NCBI GenBank assembly: GCA_963678675.1
Contig: OY783199.1
Location: forward strand, 18,972,909-19,036,908
Source of the DNA: Xiphydria camelus
Lineage: Eukaryota; Arthropoda; Insecta; Hymenoptera; Xiphydriidae
Length of the DNA stretch: 64,000 nucleotides
Direction: 5' to 3'
Below are positions 1-10,847 of this stretch, one piece after another. Numbering within the stretch: position 1 is the stretch's first letter; every line of letters starts with the position of its first letter. The notes beneath the pieces were generated by a model, which saw only the letters and a list, made by a program, of their open reading frames with translations, had not been told where the DNA came from and did not search any database. The position numbers and the translations under genes are program-made.

Positions 1-376
1 CTCACGTCAAACTCCCGAATTTCTCCCGCGGCGGCCCACTTTGCGGATATTCGCGCGTCGTATCGCGCGATGGCTGCATTTTGCAAGGCGGCGAGGATCG
101 CGCATTGCCGGAAGTGCCGCCGTGGAACGGGCCCCGTGCGCGCTCCTGCTTTATTTGAAATTTATCCGCTCGTTATATCGAGCCGCTTAGTGCTCCAGTT
201 TGTCAGGACGAGAGTGGCACGGATCGATGCAGAGGGCGAATATACGTACGGCGATGTAGGTATTCGGTTTTGGAGCGGTGCGCGATATTTCCGAATTGTG
301 TTGTAAAAGCCCCGTGCAAGCGTAGATTGTGAGAAACAATTGCTGATGTGTCCAATAAATATTTCTTGAACTAACT
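1..376. other. Unassigned host sequence
   Basis: Moderately GC-rich at the start, turning AT-rich after about position 300. Reading frames are open on both strands for up to about 84 codons, but nothing in them resembles a known protein and no splice-site pattern supports an exon. I see no repeat in it. Confidence 0.4.
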
Positions 377-600
377 CGGGCGAAAAAGTTCTATATATTT
401 TGTATATACAGTCCATACGTGGATTTGGTCATATAATTTTTATATTGACCATATAAGGAGAATATATAGATTTTGTAATGTTTATGTAATCCATATATAA
501 TCCGTATCTGGTTAATATAGAAATCATATTATGTAATCCATATATGACCAAATCCACACATCGATTACATACAAAATGCATAGAACTTTTCCGCCTGGGA
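377..600. repeat. AT-rich TIR element, copy 1
   Basis: The ends are inverted copies: a left end like CGGGCGAAAAAGTTCTATAT and a right end that closes with CTTTTCCGCCTGGGA. Between them the sequence is a loose palindrome built from TATATGG, ATTATATA and ATATAAGGA words. The same family recurs at 1210-2545, 33293-34022 and 36368-42630, where the ends read CCCAGGCGGAAAAGTT. The length of about 224 bp and lack of coding capacity fit a non-autonomous DNA transposon (MITE). The superfamily is unknown. Confidence 0.75.
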
Positions 601-619
601 AGCTCATATACAGGAAGCT

Positions 620-812
620 CATGTAAATCTTAACAATTTTTAAGAATATAGATTCTTGATCAAAGATCATATATTTTTAATTTAAGGGTACCTTCGTTGG
701 GACGAGAAATTCTTCCTGCGTGAGAGAACCAATTACTCGAGCCGGTCAAATATTTTCTTGAACGGAGATAACCGTGGCTTGCTCCTGAAATTATATCATG
801 CTTCTTTTATAT
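620..812 (+). repeat. Fragment of the 54.3-55.1 kb TIR family
   Basis: This stretch aligns by eye with two parts of the element at 54340-55140. One is a segment with AATTTTTAAGAATA followed by GATTCTTG. The other is a distal segment with AAATATTTTCTTGAACG and ATATCATG. The 5' end is missing, and it lies right after the AT-rich element. It is a degraded copy without coding potential. Confidence 0.5.
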
Positions 813-1209
813 CCTTTATTCGTTTAATTTGTACTTATTCGAAACTAGCCTATTGGTATATATTTGTATATATAAATATCTCGCAGAGATTTTTATTTTT
901 ATCGATGTACCATTTAATTGCCTCGTCGACTATAAATCTCTTTCGCTAGTGACTCTGCGAAGAAAGATTCTCGGATCTTCTCCGATTAGTTTTATCCCAT
1001 CTGCACTTTCAACCTAGTTTAAAGTCAGCCTCAGTCTATTTAAAAATAAGTCATCTCTAAAAATATTGTAATCGAATAATTGATAACTCGGCGTCGATCG
1101 GAGAGTACAGAATCCTATGCTACTTTTGTATGTACACAACTACGCAAATATCGCAAATAGAAGAGCACACGACGCGACTCTGCGTCGTCTTTCCCGACGG
1201 CATGCGCAT
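813..1209. other. Unassigned AT-rich sequence
   Basis: Reading frames of about 60-75 codons are present but show no recognisable domain. No clear repeat or hairpin was seen here. Confidence 0.4.
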
Positions 1210-1797
1210 CCCAGGTGGAAAAGTTCAATATATTTTGTATATAATTCATATGTAATATTTTGATCATATATGAATTATATATGATTTCTATATTAACCAT
1301 CCCAGGCAAAAAGCTCGATATATTTTTTATACAATCCATATGTAATTTTAGTCATATATGGATTATATATGATTTCTATATTAATCATATAAGGACTATA
1401 TCTAGGATGCCCGGGAAAAAGAGTATAAGTCAAAGTCGCCTACCAAAACACTTCTACAATTTTCTTCTACTTTCCTAGAGATATTTGTGTGCTACATGCA
1501 TTTAACGGTTCTTATGAGAAGTGTTATTTTCATTTTATACATTTTTTCAACAGTTTGTGTTTCAATATAAACAAATAAAGGTGTTTTCTGAGCAATACCA
1601 TTTTTTGACTTGTACTCTTTTTCCCGAGCATCCTAGATATATGGATTATATAAACATTCAAAAATCTGTATATACTCCTTATATAGTTAATATAGAAATC
1701 GTGTATAATCCATATACGATGAAAATCACATATGGATTACCTATATACAAAAAAAAATACGAGTATATAGAATTTTCAACCTGGGATGCAAGGACTC

Positions 1798-2141
1798 TAC
1801 CGTATGTCCCACTCTGTACGGGCCAGTTTGAAGTTACCTTCGGGGAGGCTTGGTCGGTACTTGAGTCATTTAATACCGGTAGAACTCGAGTCGGTAATTA
1901 GAGTTGGTGTCAATTCGGGTGATCGAAGCGTCTAACTTTGAAATTATGAATTTGTGAATAATGGAAATTACTCACCATTATTCACAAATTCATAATTTCG
2001 AAGTTAGACGCTTCGATCACCCGAATTGACACCAACTCTAATTACCGACTCGAGTTCTACCGGTATTAAATGACTCAAGTACCGACCAAGCCTCCCCGAA
2101 GGTAACTTCAAACTGGCCCGTACAGAGTGGGACATACGGTA
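1798..2141. mobile_element. Long foldback hairpin, 167-bp arms
   Basis: The arms 1798-1964 and 1975-2141 are reverse complements with about one mismatch that I can find, around a 10-base loop. The outer ends read CCGTATGTCCCACTC and its complement, each bordered by TA. That fits a TA target duplication of the Tc1/mariner type. The arm contains GATCGAAGCGTCTAAC, which also occurs inside the TA-flanked element at 23939-24309, so the two are probably related. It has no coding potential. Transcribed, it would form a nearly perfect double-stranded RNA. Confidence 0.85.
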
Positions 2142-2202
2142 TACAGTTTAAAATCTTTGTTTAATCCATACATAGTCTTTATATGGTTCATATAGAAATC
2201 AC

Positions 2203-2467
2203 ATATCGTACGTTTGCTGCAATAGTGTCATAACTCAAAATTGGAATTGTCCCGAGCGACGACTTTAAAAATTGAATTATTATATTATACGAGCATTGAC
2301 CATTTGCTGCCAGATTATGATAATTATCGTAGAATTTTCATGATAATTATCATAATCTGGCAGCAACTGGTCAACGCTCGTATAATATAATAATTCAACT
2401 TTTAAAGTCGTCGCTTGGGACAATTCCAATTTTGAGTTATGACACTATTGCAGCAAACGTGCGATAT
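2203..2467. mobile_element. Second foldback hairpin, about 126-bp arms
   Basis: The arms 2203-2328 and 2342-2467 are near-perfect reverse complements around a 13-base loop. The outer ends read CGTACGTTTGCTGCAATAG and a matching complement with one or two changes. ATAT borders both sides and may be a target duplication, though the host DNA is ATAT-rich. No reading frame is present. It interrupts the AT-rich TIR family. Confidence 0.8.
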
Positions 2468-2545
2468 ACCTAATCCATATATGACCAAAACCACATATGG
2501 ATCATGTGTCGAAAGTATGTAAAATTTGTCCATTCGGGATCACGC

Positions 2546-3170
2546 GTGCGACATACGATCCCGCGGAGAACTTCGCCGCAGACGTTTTACATCGTAGGTA
2601 ATTAATTTCACCAGGAGAACCCGCAGTAGCGCGGTAACGGGTGCAGGAGGTGGAGGGGGGCATATAGAAGGAGAGCAATCAAGGAGAAGGTCTATCCTAA
2701 ATTCTAAAACTCGCAATAACGCTCAGCCCTGCCCTTTGCCGCGCGCGGTGCGATTTCGGAGCTGGGAAGGGAAGATCCCTCTAGAGTAATTTCGTCTGAC
2801 AAATGAGAGAGCGCGTGGACCCTCACCTTATACCTACCTACCTCCTCTCCGGCCTAGACGGCGTTTCCTTCGTTTCCTCTCCTCTCCTTTCTTTCCTTCG
2901 TCAAGTTCGAAACGAGACCCGTCCGTCACGTGGGCTCGCTGGATATAAAGTGCCCCGGTTGCTCTCGGACGTATGGAATTCATTTAATGCGAACGTCTAC
3001 AAAAATCGTATCGTTTGTTCTCATCAGCGGGGCGCGAACTTGACTCGTTTCGGGGGCGCGTTATTCCGTGTCTGAAGTGATATTGATCGATGCGTCTGGT
3101 GGGTTAGATCGATCGCTTCGATTAGTGCAGAACGAGAAGACTCGATCGGCCTCCTCGAAGAATACACACA
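2546..3170. other. Unassigned, mixed-GC host sequence
   Basis: It contains a short purine-rich run near 2645-2660 and a pyrimidine-rich run near 2860-2900. A 90-codon open frame at 2803-3075 shows no domain, and I do not accept it as a gene. No repeat was recognised. Confidence 0.35.
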
Positions 3171-3709
3171 CACATTGAGAGAATAATTTATTTATGGTTA
3201 ATACATTTTTAAACGCTTGCTTATGGAGAGAAATATTTCGTTGGGCCAAACGAATATTCGTTAACTCTTTTCGCGTTCGAATGAAACAATTTTATGTATT
3301 ATTTTATATAATTTTCTATATATTATTTCTAATTATTTTATAGATTATTTCTAGAAGATGATTTTTCATGATAAACCTTTTGTCTCCCTTCATACAAAAC
3401 AGAAAACGACAAATGAAGCACTATTTTAAATATTGAGTTGTCTGCTTTCGAAGAATTGTTAATTTACAATTGTGCACATTGTATTATTTCTTTAAAAATC
3501 GAAGGTAAATATTGACTTTTTTGGACAAGATGACGCATAATCTACAATTATTCCATACCTTTTGCATTTACGTTCCCCATTTTCTATTGTCTGCAGAATT
3601 TCCGGAGTTAACATAATTATATTATATTTGCTTGACTCAATGAAATATTTTTGTCGTCATAACAAAGTATACGTTTATTAACTATAATTAAACTGTTTCC
3701 TCGATGTAG
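3171..3709. repeat. MITE of the 7.6-kb family, enlarged copy
   Basis: The left part (ATTGAGAGAATAATTTATTT, then GAGAAATATTTCGTTGGGCC) and the right part (CTCAATGAAATATTTTTGTC, then TTTATTAACTATAATTAAAC) are inverted relative to each other. They match the ends of the elements at 7590-7841 and 52342-52566. Those relatives are only 225-252 bp, so the middle of this copy (about 3300-3610) probably holds unrelated inserted DNA. Confidence 0.6.
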
Positions 3710-4530
3710 AGAAATTGCTGGGAACGGGTTGAGAAGCTGCGGCATAACTCGGAATCGATATGTAGCGTACTTGGTGTGGGAGAGGCGAGTATACTCAAAA
3801 AACGAGTCGAGAGTGAAAGCGAGCTGAAATATTTTCTTGTCTTTGCAATCGCCGGGAATGTGGCGATCTGCGTTGGTGTAGCTATGTGGGATGATCGAAG
3901 GAACGCATATAGGCGCGTGTATTATACCGTAGCTGCGCATTGCAAAATCGCGTATAATACCCGATTGATTAACGACTGGGTTTGGTCAGGCGTTCGACTA
4001 ACAACCAGAGCGCACCGAGGACCAGTTGTCGCTGAGGTTTTGATAATCGTGGTTTATTATTATAGTACATACCCCCCCCCCCCTCCTTCGGAATATTCCT
4101 GTAGTTTATATGTAATCTAAATCATCACGCCACATACGTAACGCGGATAATTATACTTGCAATTATCGTATAATGAAAAAGGATTCGAGAATAGATTTCT
4201 ACGTGCGGATATACGTCGTCATTGAATAACTCCCGGCGTAATTAGTCATCAGGATAAAGTATAGGAAAATATCGAGGCTTCTATAAATTTATACTATCCG
4301 ATGACGAACTTCTCCAATAATATTTGTATCCTACTCCGATTGTGTAGATATACTTGCGATGGTGATTTTTTTCAAAATTTTTTAAAATCAAGGTTCAAAG
4401 TTTAATTTTAAGCGAATACTGGCAAATCTTGAGAAGATTCAATACATTTATTACATTTCGTTCTCGTTAATCTTCTCCCGCTCGATTCCATTTTCCCAGT
4501 TTCGAAATTAAAATGATCTCTGCACTGTTG
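3710..4530. other. Unassigned sequence with a C tract
   Basis: A run of about 11 C sits near 4072-4083. The 114-codon frame over 3776-4120 runs through that C tract and shows no recognisable domain. No repeat boundaries were found. Confidence 0.35.
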
Positions 4531-4699
4531 CACTGAAAAAAATTTTCAGGGAATTGAGCAATAATTCTGGCTGAACCAACCAGAATTTCTAGCCACCGTG
4601 GCCACAGCCAGAAGTTTTCTTAAGACAGCCAGCCGAGTATGGCTAAGCTAATATGTTTAAAGTAACAATATCGTGATGTTTGTGTCAAGCTGCGCTGTA

Positions 4700-4908
4700 C
4701 TGTTGAGCCAGTTATTTATTCTGATTGATTTAGACGTGCAGTATGCCTACGTAAGCTGTACCGTATCGCTAAATTGCACGGAAATTCTGGTTCATCTAGA
4801 CAAGCAGTATAGCTGTGTCAGCTATACCGTATTGCTAAATTGCGCGGGAATTTTGGTTCGTTTAGACAAGCAGTATAGCTGTGTCAGCTATACCGTATTG
4901 CTAAATTG
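4700..4908 (+). repeat. 66-bp tandem repeat, about three units
   Basis: The word CCGTAT(C/T)GCTAAATTG ends each unit, at 4761, 4827 and 4893, giving an exact 66-bp period. The last two units are almost identical and the first is diverged. Because 66 is divisible by three, the + strand frame stays open across the units and would encode a repeated 22-residue unit. I regard this as a side effect of the period, not evidence of a protein. Confidence 0.8.
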
Positions 4909-4978
4909 AAAGTAGGATTTTGCAAAAAGAGGGCGCGCACGCCTATCCTGCCGCCTGCCAACCCGCCTACTGGGGTGT

Positions 4979-5009
4979 CGGTTTTTTTTCCAACCCTTCC
5001 GGGATTCGA
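4979..5009 (-). repeat. Remnant of an older SINE tail
   Basis: Read on the minus strand, a short piece resembling the T-arm (TCGAATCCCGG) is followed by GGGTTGG, an A run and CCGACACC. The SINE at 6261-6372 ends in a very similar way. This suggests that the SINE at 5010-5230 landed inside, or next to, an older SINE copy. Confidence 0.45.
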
Positions 5010-5230
5010 TTTTTTTTTTTTTTTTTTTTTTTATAGAAGGGGAAATGCATTTACGCACCATCCCCAGGTTTGGCTAGAAATCCGGAGGTGTGTGGAGAGC
5101 TCGGGTGATCCCGCGACGAGAAAGTGCAATGTCGCGGGACCCACACCGGGATTTGAACCTGCGTTCCTTAGATGAGATGCTTCGAGACTGGGAATGCTCG
5201 CATTCTACCAATTGCGCCACCGACTCTTCA
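5010..5230 (-). repeat. tRNA-derived SINE, copy 1
   Basis: Read on the minus strand it starts TGAAGAGTCGGTGGC. An A-box-like segment (GTGGCGCAATTGGTAGAATG) and a B-box-like segment (GGTTCAAATCC) follow, then a non-tRNA body of about 125 bp, then a run of 23 A. This is the layout of an RNA polymerase III SINE moved by a LINE. The cloverleaf stems no longer pair properly, so it is not a functional tRNA gene. It lies within the 4531-5798 TIR element. Confidence 0.75.
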
Positions 5231-5231
5231 A

Positions 5232-5305
5232 GTGGTCTTAGCTAAAACAGGCCTTTATATAATGCAACACTGAGATATCTCGGCAAAAATATTTAAATAA
5301 ATATT
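5232..5305. repeat. Half-copy of the 55.7-kb hairpin arm
   Basis: The stretch with GGCCTTTATA, AATGCAACACTGAGATATCT and AAAATATTTAAATAAA matches the left arm of the hairpin at 55721-55971. Here only one arm is present and the complementary arm is missing. It is a truncated copy or a recombination product. Confidence 0.6.
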
Positions 5306-5344
5306 TAATTTGCTATCGGGGTACCGACTCGACTTCTACCGGTA

Positions 5345-5503
5345 TTTCGTATGCCTCGGGCACAGAACCGCACAGTTGCAGGGACCTTTTCGGCCGGGCT
5401 TGGTCGGTATTGGAGCCACTTCTACCGGTAAAAATTGCTCGAATACCGACTAAGCCCGGCCGAAGGGGTCCCTGCAACTGTGTGGAACTGCGCGAGGCAT
5501 CCA
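5345..5503. repeat. Inverted repeat with 75-bp arms
   Basis: The arms at about 5351-5425 and 5428-5503 are imperfect reverse complements meeting near CTACCGGTA. Words such as TGGTCGGTA and CTACCGGTA also occur in the 1798-2141 hairpin, so this is probably a diverged foldback relative. Confidence 0.65.
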
Positions 5504-5853
5504 GTATAGTCCACCCAGCCATACCGTTCAGTCACACTACACATAAGTTTACAGTTGGTGTAAACATACGTTTTATAGTCCAGCTAACTATACCTATATA
5601 CCTATATTACGTATAATCATACAGTTGGGGTAAGAATACGTCATCTGCTTAGGATAATACTTGGACTGCTAACACAGCAATGCTGTATCTCAAATACAAC
5701 TAATAGAATTACTGTAATAAAAATATTTTTAGGGGGGAATGGCTAGAAAGTCTCAGCCAGAAATGTATTGCTGTTAAAACTAAAGATTTTTTTCAGTGTG
5801 CGCACTAAAAAGCGAGTGGGGAACATTTACATATTTCAAAGGTAATATTTATT

Positions 5854-7567
5854 CCCAGGTAGCACAACTAGTTTCCATATTGTGATCAAGAAGTGTACTT
5901 TGAAATCTTGCCTAGATCTCTCCTCTCAATGTCCGAATAAGTATCATTTATAGTAAACGAGTTGAAGAAAGCATATGAGGATGTAATAAAAGTTTTCTAA
6001 AAGTACACTAGTTGTAGCGAATCACTTAAATGCATGATGTGACTTCCTTTTGAGCTTTCAAAAGGAGTGCATTATTAGGCGATTTAATTCTACTATATAA
6101 GTAGTAACCATGCACAAGTACGCAAGAAGTATCCTAGCACTAGGTAACTTTTAGGTGTCTCTCTAATGTAGGAAAAGGTATTCTTTTGCAGGCGCGCAAA
6201 AAGTATCCCAGCACTAGGTAACTTCTAGACTACTAACTGCCAACCCGCATAGTGGTGTCGATTTTTTTTTTCATACCCAACCGGGACTTGAACCTGCGGT
6301 CTTTAGGACGAGCTGCTTCAAAACTGGGAATGCTTTCGCACTCTACCAATTGAGCCACCGACTCTTCAATATTGGTGTCGGTCGACTCCAGTCATATATA
6401 GAAACCGAACATGACAGTGACTGCTCTCGAAGGTTCTTCTCATTAAATTTTATAAAATAATTTGATACTTTCTTTTTCAAAACAGTAGCTTTATCAAAAC
6501 GATTATGATAATTAATCATTCATTATTTATGGAATAATTCGGTACATTTGCACTGTTTGAAACATCATTATTATATCAATTTTTATATTTTTTAATTTAA
6601 AAATTTTGTGAAAACAGTGCATTCACAATAAATTTACAAAGTATTTGCACGTCGTTAAAGCTCCATGACTACACTGACAATAAGTTTAAACACTGGGTTT
6701 CACGAACACACTACGGTGATGCCACTACGTATCGCTGCGTGTTTTTAGCGTGCAAATGCACGCTTTGCTATCGGGGTTATAAAAGTGATTATAAATTAAA
6801 AGAGCAAAGAAAGAGACAGATAATAGTTCACTTTGATATTCTCCATATAACACACACACACACTGTGTACTAATATAAAGTATAAACTATTCTCTGTAAT
6901 ACTATCAGTAATATTCAGCTGTTAAAATTCTATAAATCTAATAATAGGTTTGTTATATATAGCCATTTTTGGAATTTGTGAAACTGATTATTTATAAATT
7001 GTAATGACTTTTCATCAGAACGTCTGTTATATAGAATAATGAGGCTGGAAATAGAGTTTCAATTTTGTTTGATGTCCAGCAGATCGAAATTAGAGTTGGA
7101 AGTATACTCACACACAAATTCTAATTTAAACCTGTTCGCGTGATTATCTGAGCACGATGATAAAGAAATTAGTTACACCTACAGCGGCAAACCAATACTT
7201 CAAAGAAATGAGGTTTTCCAGGTATAGAATTGAAAAATCCGTTGTAGTCTATTTTGTATTGGTTAGTTTTTATATGATCAGTTATTAGGTATTATGGTAG
7301 AGAAATTATTGTGTACTTATACTTGCAAAAATTAGAAAATGGATAGTGCTAGATGCATTTCTAATACCTGCTTATTTGACAATACCATTTGCGCTACCTG
7401 AGTTGGTCAGAAAGAAGGATAGTGCTAGTGTACTTTTAGTGTACTCTGAATAATCATATTTTAGCCCGTTTTATCTTGAGCCATTATAACATGGTCAGTC
7501 CTAGGGGTATCATATAGAATCATTTTTGATGTCTAACGGCTGAACTTTCCTAGTTGTGCTACCTGGG
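5854..7567. mobile_element. TIR element, CCCAGGTAGCAC ends
   Basis: The left end CCCAGGTAGCACAACTAG and the right end CTAGTTGTGCTACCTGGG are perfect inverted copies, and ATT borders both sides as a possible 3-bp target duplication. The length is about 1.7 kb. It contains a duplicated segment (AGTATCC(T/C)AGCACTAGGTAAC near 6130 and 6210) and a SINE. No transposase frame is visible, so the copy is non-autonomous. The superfamily is not assigned. Confidence 0.75.
6261..6372 (-). repeat. tRNA-derived SINE, copy 2, with TSD
   Basis: Read on the minus strand, a head ending TGAAGAGTCGGTGGC leads into an A box (TGGCTCAATTGGTAGAGTG). The B box (GGTTCAAGTCC) follows, and the copy ends in a short A tail. 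The 8-bp direct repeat TGGTGTCG (6253-6260 and 6373-6380) is a clean target duplication. The copy lacks most of the body seen in copy 1. It lies inside the 5854-7567 element, so it is the younger insertion. Confidence 0.8.
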
Positions 7568-7589
7568 ATTTCTATATATCGTTTCATTG

Positions 7590-7841
7590 CACCGAGAAAA
7601 CGGTTTATTTGTATTTAATAAATGTTTCTTTGAATATGGCGAAATAAATATTTTATCGGATTAAGTAAATATTCGTTAACTATTACGATATTTATTTGGT
7701 ACAATTAGATCCTTTGGAGTAACCATTTGAATGAAATAATTATTTTAATAATTAACATATATTTTCTTGTCCTAACGAAATATTTATTTCGCCGTACTTG
7801 AAATTACTTTTATTAGCTGCTAATAAACTATTTTCTCGGTG
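7590..7841. repeat. MITE, CACCGAGAAAACGG family
   Basis: The ends CACCGAGAAAACGGTTTATT and AATAAACTATTTTCTCGGTG are inverted. Inside them, ATATGGCGAAATAAATATTT answers GAAATATTTATTTCGCCGTA. About 252 bp with no coding potential. Related copies lie at 3171-3709, 34023-34187 and 52342-52566. Confidence 0.8.
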
Positions 7842-10776
7842 TATCAATCAACATTGTCATTGCAGTTTGCAAAACGTCGGCAAATTATGTAGTAATTTTG
7901 GACGCGGTTATCACCTTGAAGCCAAGAGTAGTAATACAAATAACTATATTAGCAATTATTTCGCGCGTGCAGTGATCCATTCCCCGTCTGCGAAATATCA
8001 ATTACTCCCGTCTCGTTAAAACCCGTGCCTCTTTTTGTCCCTCGTTCATGCGCGCCAATGTGCCGCAAATTGAAAGAGTTCGTCCCGGGTACCGCGGCAA
8101 ACTTTCGGTACCGCGAAACGATCCTTTTCTCTCGGTGGTGTAATTTAGTTTGCAACGTTGTAGCGGTTGGAATGTGCAATTTTTCACGTGGCCCGCCGAT
8201 ACGAAGATAGCCGCACGAGATTGCCCTGCATTGCCCGCATATAAATGGCTCTAATTAAACCTAAGGAATTCTCCTCTTCCCTCTAGCTATACGCAGGTAC
8301 CGACTATCCAGTTCCCCGTTGGTAGCGAGTACATCTAACCCCACGGGAATGGGGAAGTTCGCTCCCTCCCTGCCACCCTCTCCACCTCTACCACCCTCCC
8401 TTTTCTTTCTGTCCCCAGCGTTCGATTTCTCTCCCGGTTATCAGTAAAATATCCTCTTATCCGCGCGTTCGAAATTCACTAGCTGAATACTTACAATAAG
8501 CTGTGTTGCCATAATGTAGTTGCCTTTACGATTCCAACGTCGTTGGCACTTTTACGCACGCGTTACAACGGGTGCAACGCGGTAATAGCTGCAACTAGTT
8601 AATTGACGTCCACTTTGACCCAGAATTGGTACGTGTGGAGCGCGCGGTAAAAAATGAACAACGCAACGCGTCGTTTATGTGAGACCGGTATGTTTCTTTC
8701 GAACAATTTGTAGGCACGGGCCTTCAAATAGAATGGTTTCGCATAGTGAACGTATAAATTGCAGTTCATAATTGCAATTCTCATTTACTTGCTTTTTGGA
8801 ATGGAAACTCGATTACTTCGTTATAGGATACTTTGTCGCGCACGAGATTAGTTCTTCTTGACTTCTATTTTATGATTTCGTGATAATCATTCCACGCGTC
8901 ATTGGCGATGTAGGGAAATTACCTGTAACATTCGCTTATTTTTATAGCTTAATAATCACAGCTTTATCATACGTACTCGCATATGTAAAGTGTGTTTTCC
9001 TTTATAGTTACATTAGAAATTAACGTCGCGCAGTGAAACAAAGTCAGAAAAATGCGCGCATTTTTTCGCTTTGTTCTAATATATATACTGAATTGTACTC
9101 TCTGAACAAAAGTAATTAGAGATCAGTTGAGGTGAAACTGTAAAGGTTAAACAATTCAAGGATATTCGAAGACTTATTCCTCCTCCGTTCCGCCAACACG
9201 TGTATACTAATGTAAGAAATGAAATATGAACATTTTGTGTCATGAAAAAAGGGAACATTATGTTTAAGGCTACTATTTCAATTCAACAACTGCTTCTTTC
9301 GAAAAAATTAGATCCTTCAAATCATACATTTTCAGGTGTGTCGAAGTTGTCATCTTCAGCCTCAATTTAGGATTTTTTATTTGCTGCCAAGACGTCAACA
9401 GATTTATCGACATGCAACAGATTTTACCGCTTTCGATAATTCCCTTTTTCGGCTTTTCTTAAGCATGCTACAACCAAAATATCTACAAGAGTATTTGATG
9501 TAACCACTTCTAAAGTTTATTTATATTTCATAGCCTGTAAGAATTAAAATATGGACTCATTTGCATAATTAGTTTAACTCCGTGAAAGTTTCATTTTACC
9601 AAAATTTTCGCTCGAAGAGAGTCTCCATTTTATATTCGATATATGTCTAATAATATGAAATATAATATTTCGATAATTATACCGCGTAATCAAATGTACT
9701 TTTTAAATCGAAATCCATATTTTGACCGTTAAAACACATTAATATTAACCACTGTTACCGTATGTGTTTATAGCCCGGTTTAATATCAGTCATATATACC
9801 TATGAAGTCAAACAACGCGTCCTCGTCGACACGAGTTTCAGCAGCTTGCTACAATAAATTAATGGAGAAAATAATAAACAGACATTAGCCTCGTGGTTCT
9901 AGACACATCTACTCTGCTGACACAATGTTGTGTTATCCATGAGTTTAAAAAAAAATTAATCTTCCGAGCCAAAAAATGCGCGCGTTTTTCCGATTTTGTC
10001 CCAGTGTGCGTCGTTACTTCGATTTCGTGAGAAGCCCATTCGTTTGTCGGCTTTTTCGGCCAGCCCGAGTCGGATCGGCGGGCGTAATAAAAGTAATAAA
10101 AATCGGAAATACGCAGCTCTGCGTCTCGAGATTCGAGCGAGCTAACGGTACCGGCGGGAGTTGGTTACCCGCGACAAAAAACCTTCGGATGGATCTCCCG
10201 TGTGTCTCGGTCGCCTCGGGTCTCGAAGAGTGCATGCCGGATTATGTACGGGCGACACGGCCTCTCCGCTATACCCGACCCCGTCTCTTTCTCTTCTCCT
10301 TTCTCTCCCGCCTCCTCTTCCTGCTCGACCGAGAATCTAACGAGAACAATGCAAGAACCGTCCAAAGGCACGACCGCACATGACGCGAAGGCGAGTCAAT
10401 TTTTTACCCCGACTTTTTCGGAGTCGATTCGCGGTATTGATCGGATCCGCTGCACGTACGTGCGGTGCGCGTGAGCGCATTTATACGGGCCCGTGTGTAT
10501 CCGCATATTAGTTTTTTCATACAGGTGCACTTATAATCAGGCGTGTCGTGACTTTCCGAAAACTCTGCGTTGCGTAATCTCGATATTTTTCTTTGGTTTT
10601 TGTAAGACTATCGTATATTATGTAATATTTGGCTTTAAAATAAATTAAAATATCGTGATGCGTCGAGTATCAATGAGGATTTTGCAAAAGAGTAGAGTGT
10701 TTCTTAAATGTGGATTTCTCACAACTACATTCTATGCTTGACGTTTTTTTTTGTGTATAGAGACACGAAAGACGTA
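7842..10776. other. Unassigned host sequence, no gene found
   Basis: A GC-rich stretch at 8020-8450 and another at 9975-10480 contain overlapping frames on both strands of up to 135 codons, typical of GC-rich noncoding DNA. A pyrimidine-rich run occurs at 8360-8440. No domain, splice pattern or repeat boundary was recognised. Confidence 0.35.
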
Positions 10777-10847
10777 GGGTAGAGTGGGGCTAAGAGTTTA
10801 AAAAACTAATTGACTATTTGATAACTGTGTTATGTAGAAATGCAATA

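Larger units (their letters stand above)
1210..2545. repeat. AT-rich TIR elements, composite and interrupted
   Basis: Two starts of the AT-rich family (CCCAGGTGGAAAAG at 1210 and CCCAGGCAAAAAG near 1300) are followed by a matching right end (CCTGGG at 1780-1785). A third, degraded stretch of the same family continues at 2142-2202 and 2468-2545. Two long hairpins (1798-2141 and 2203-2467) lie between the pieces. They must have inserted after the AT-rich sequence was in place, because the family consensus words resume on both sides. Confidence 0.65.
4531..5798. mobile_element. TIR element of about 1.27 kb
   Basis: The left end CACTGAAAAAAATTTTC and the right end GATTTTTTTCAGTG are inverted. 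The match resumes inside, where AGCAATA and TTCTGGCTGA on the left answer TCAGCCAGAA and TATTGCT on the right. It encloses a 66-bp tandem repeat, a SINE, half of a hairpin element and another inverted repeat, so part of its length comes from later insertions. No transposase is visible. Confidence 0.6.

Noticed and set aside
5135..5230. A tRNA gene on the minus strand (A-box and B-box present)
   Set aside because: The acceptor and T stems do not pair, and a poly-A tail follows. The second copy at 6261-6372 has a target duplication, so both are SINEs.
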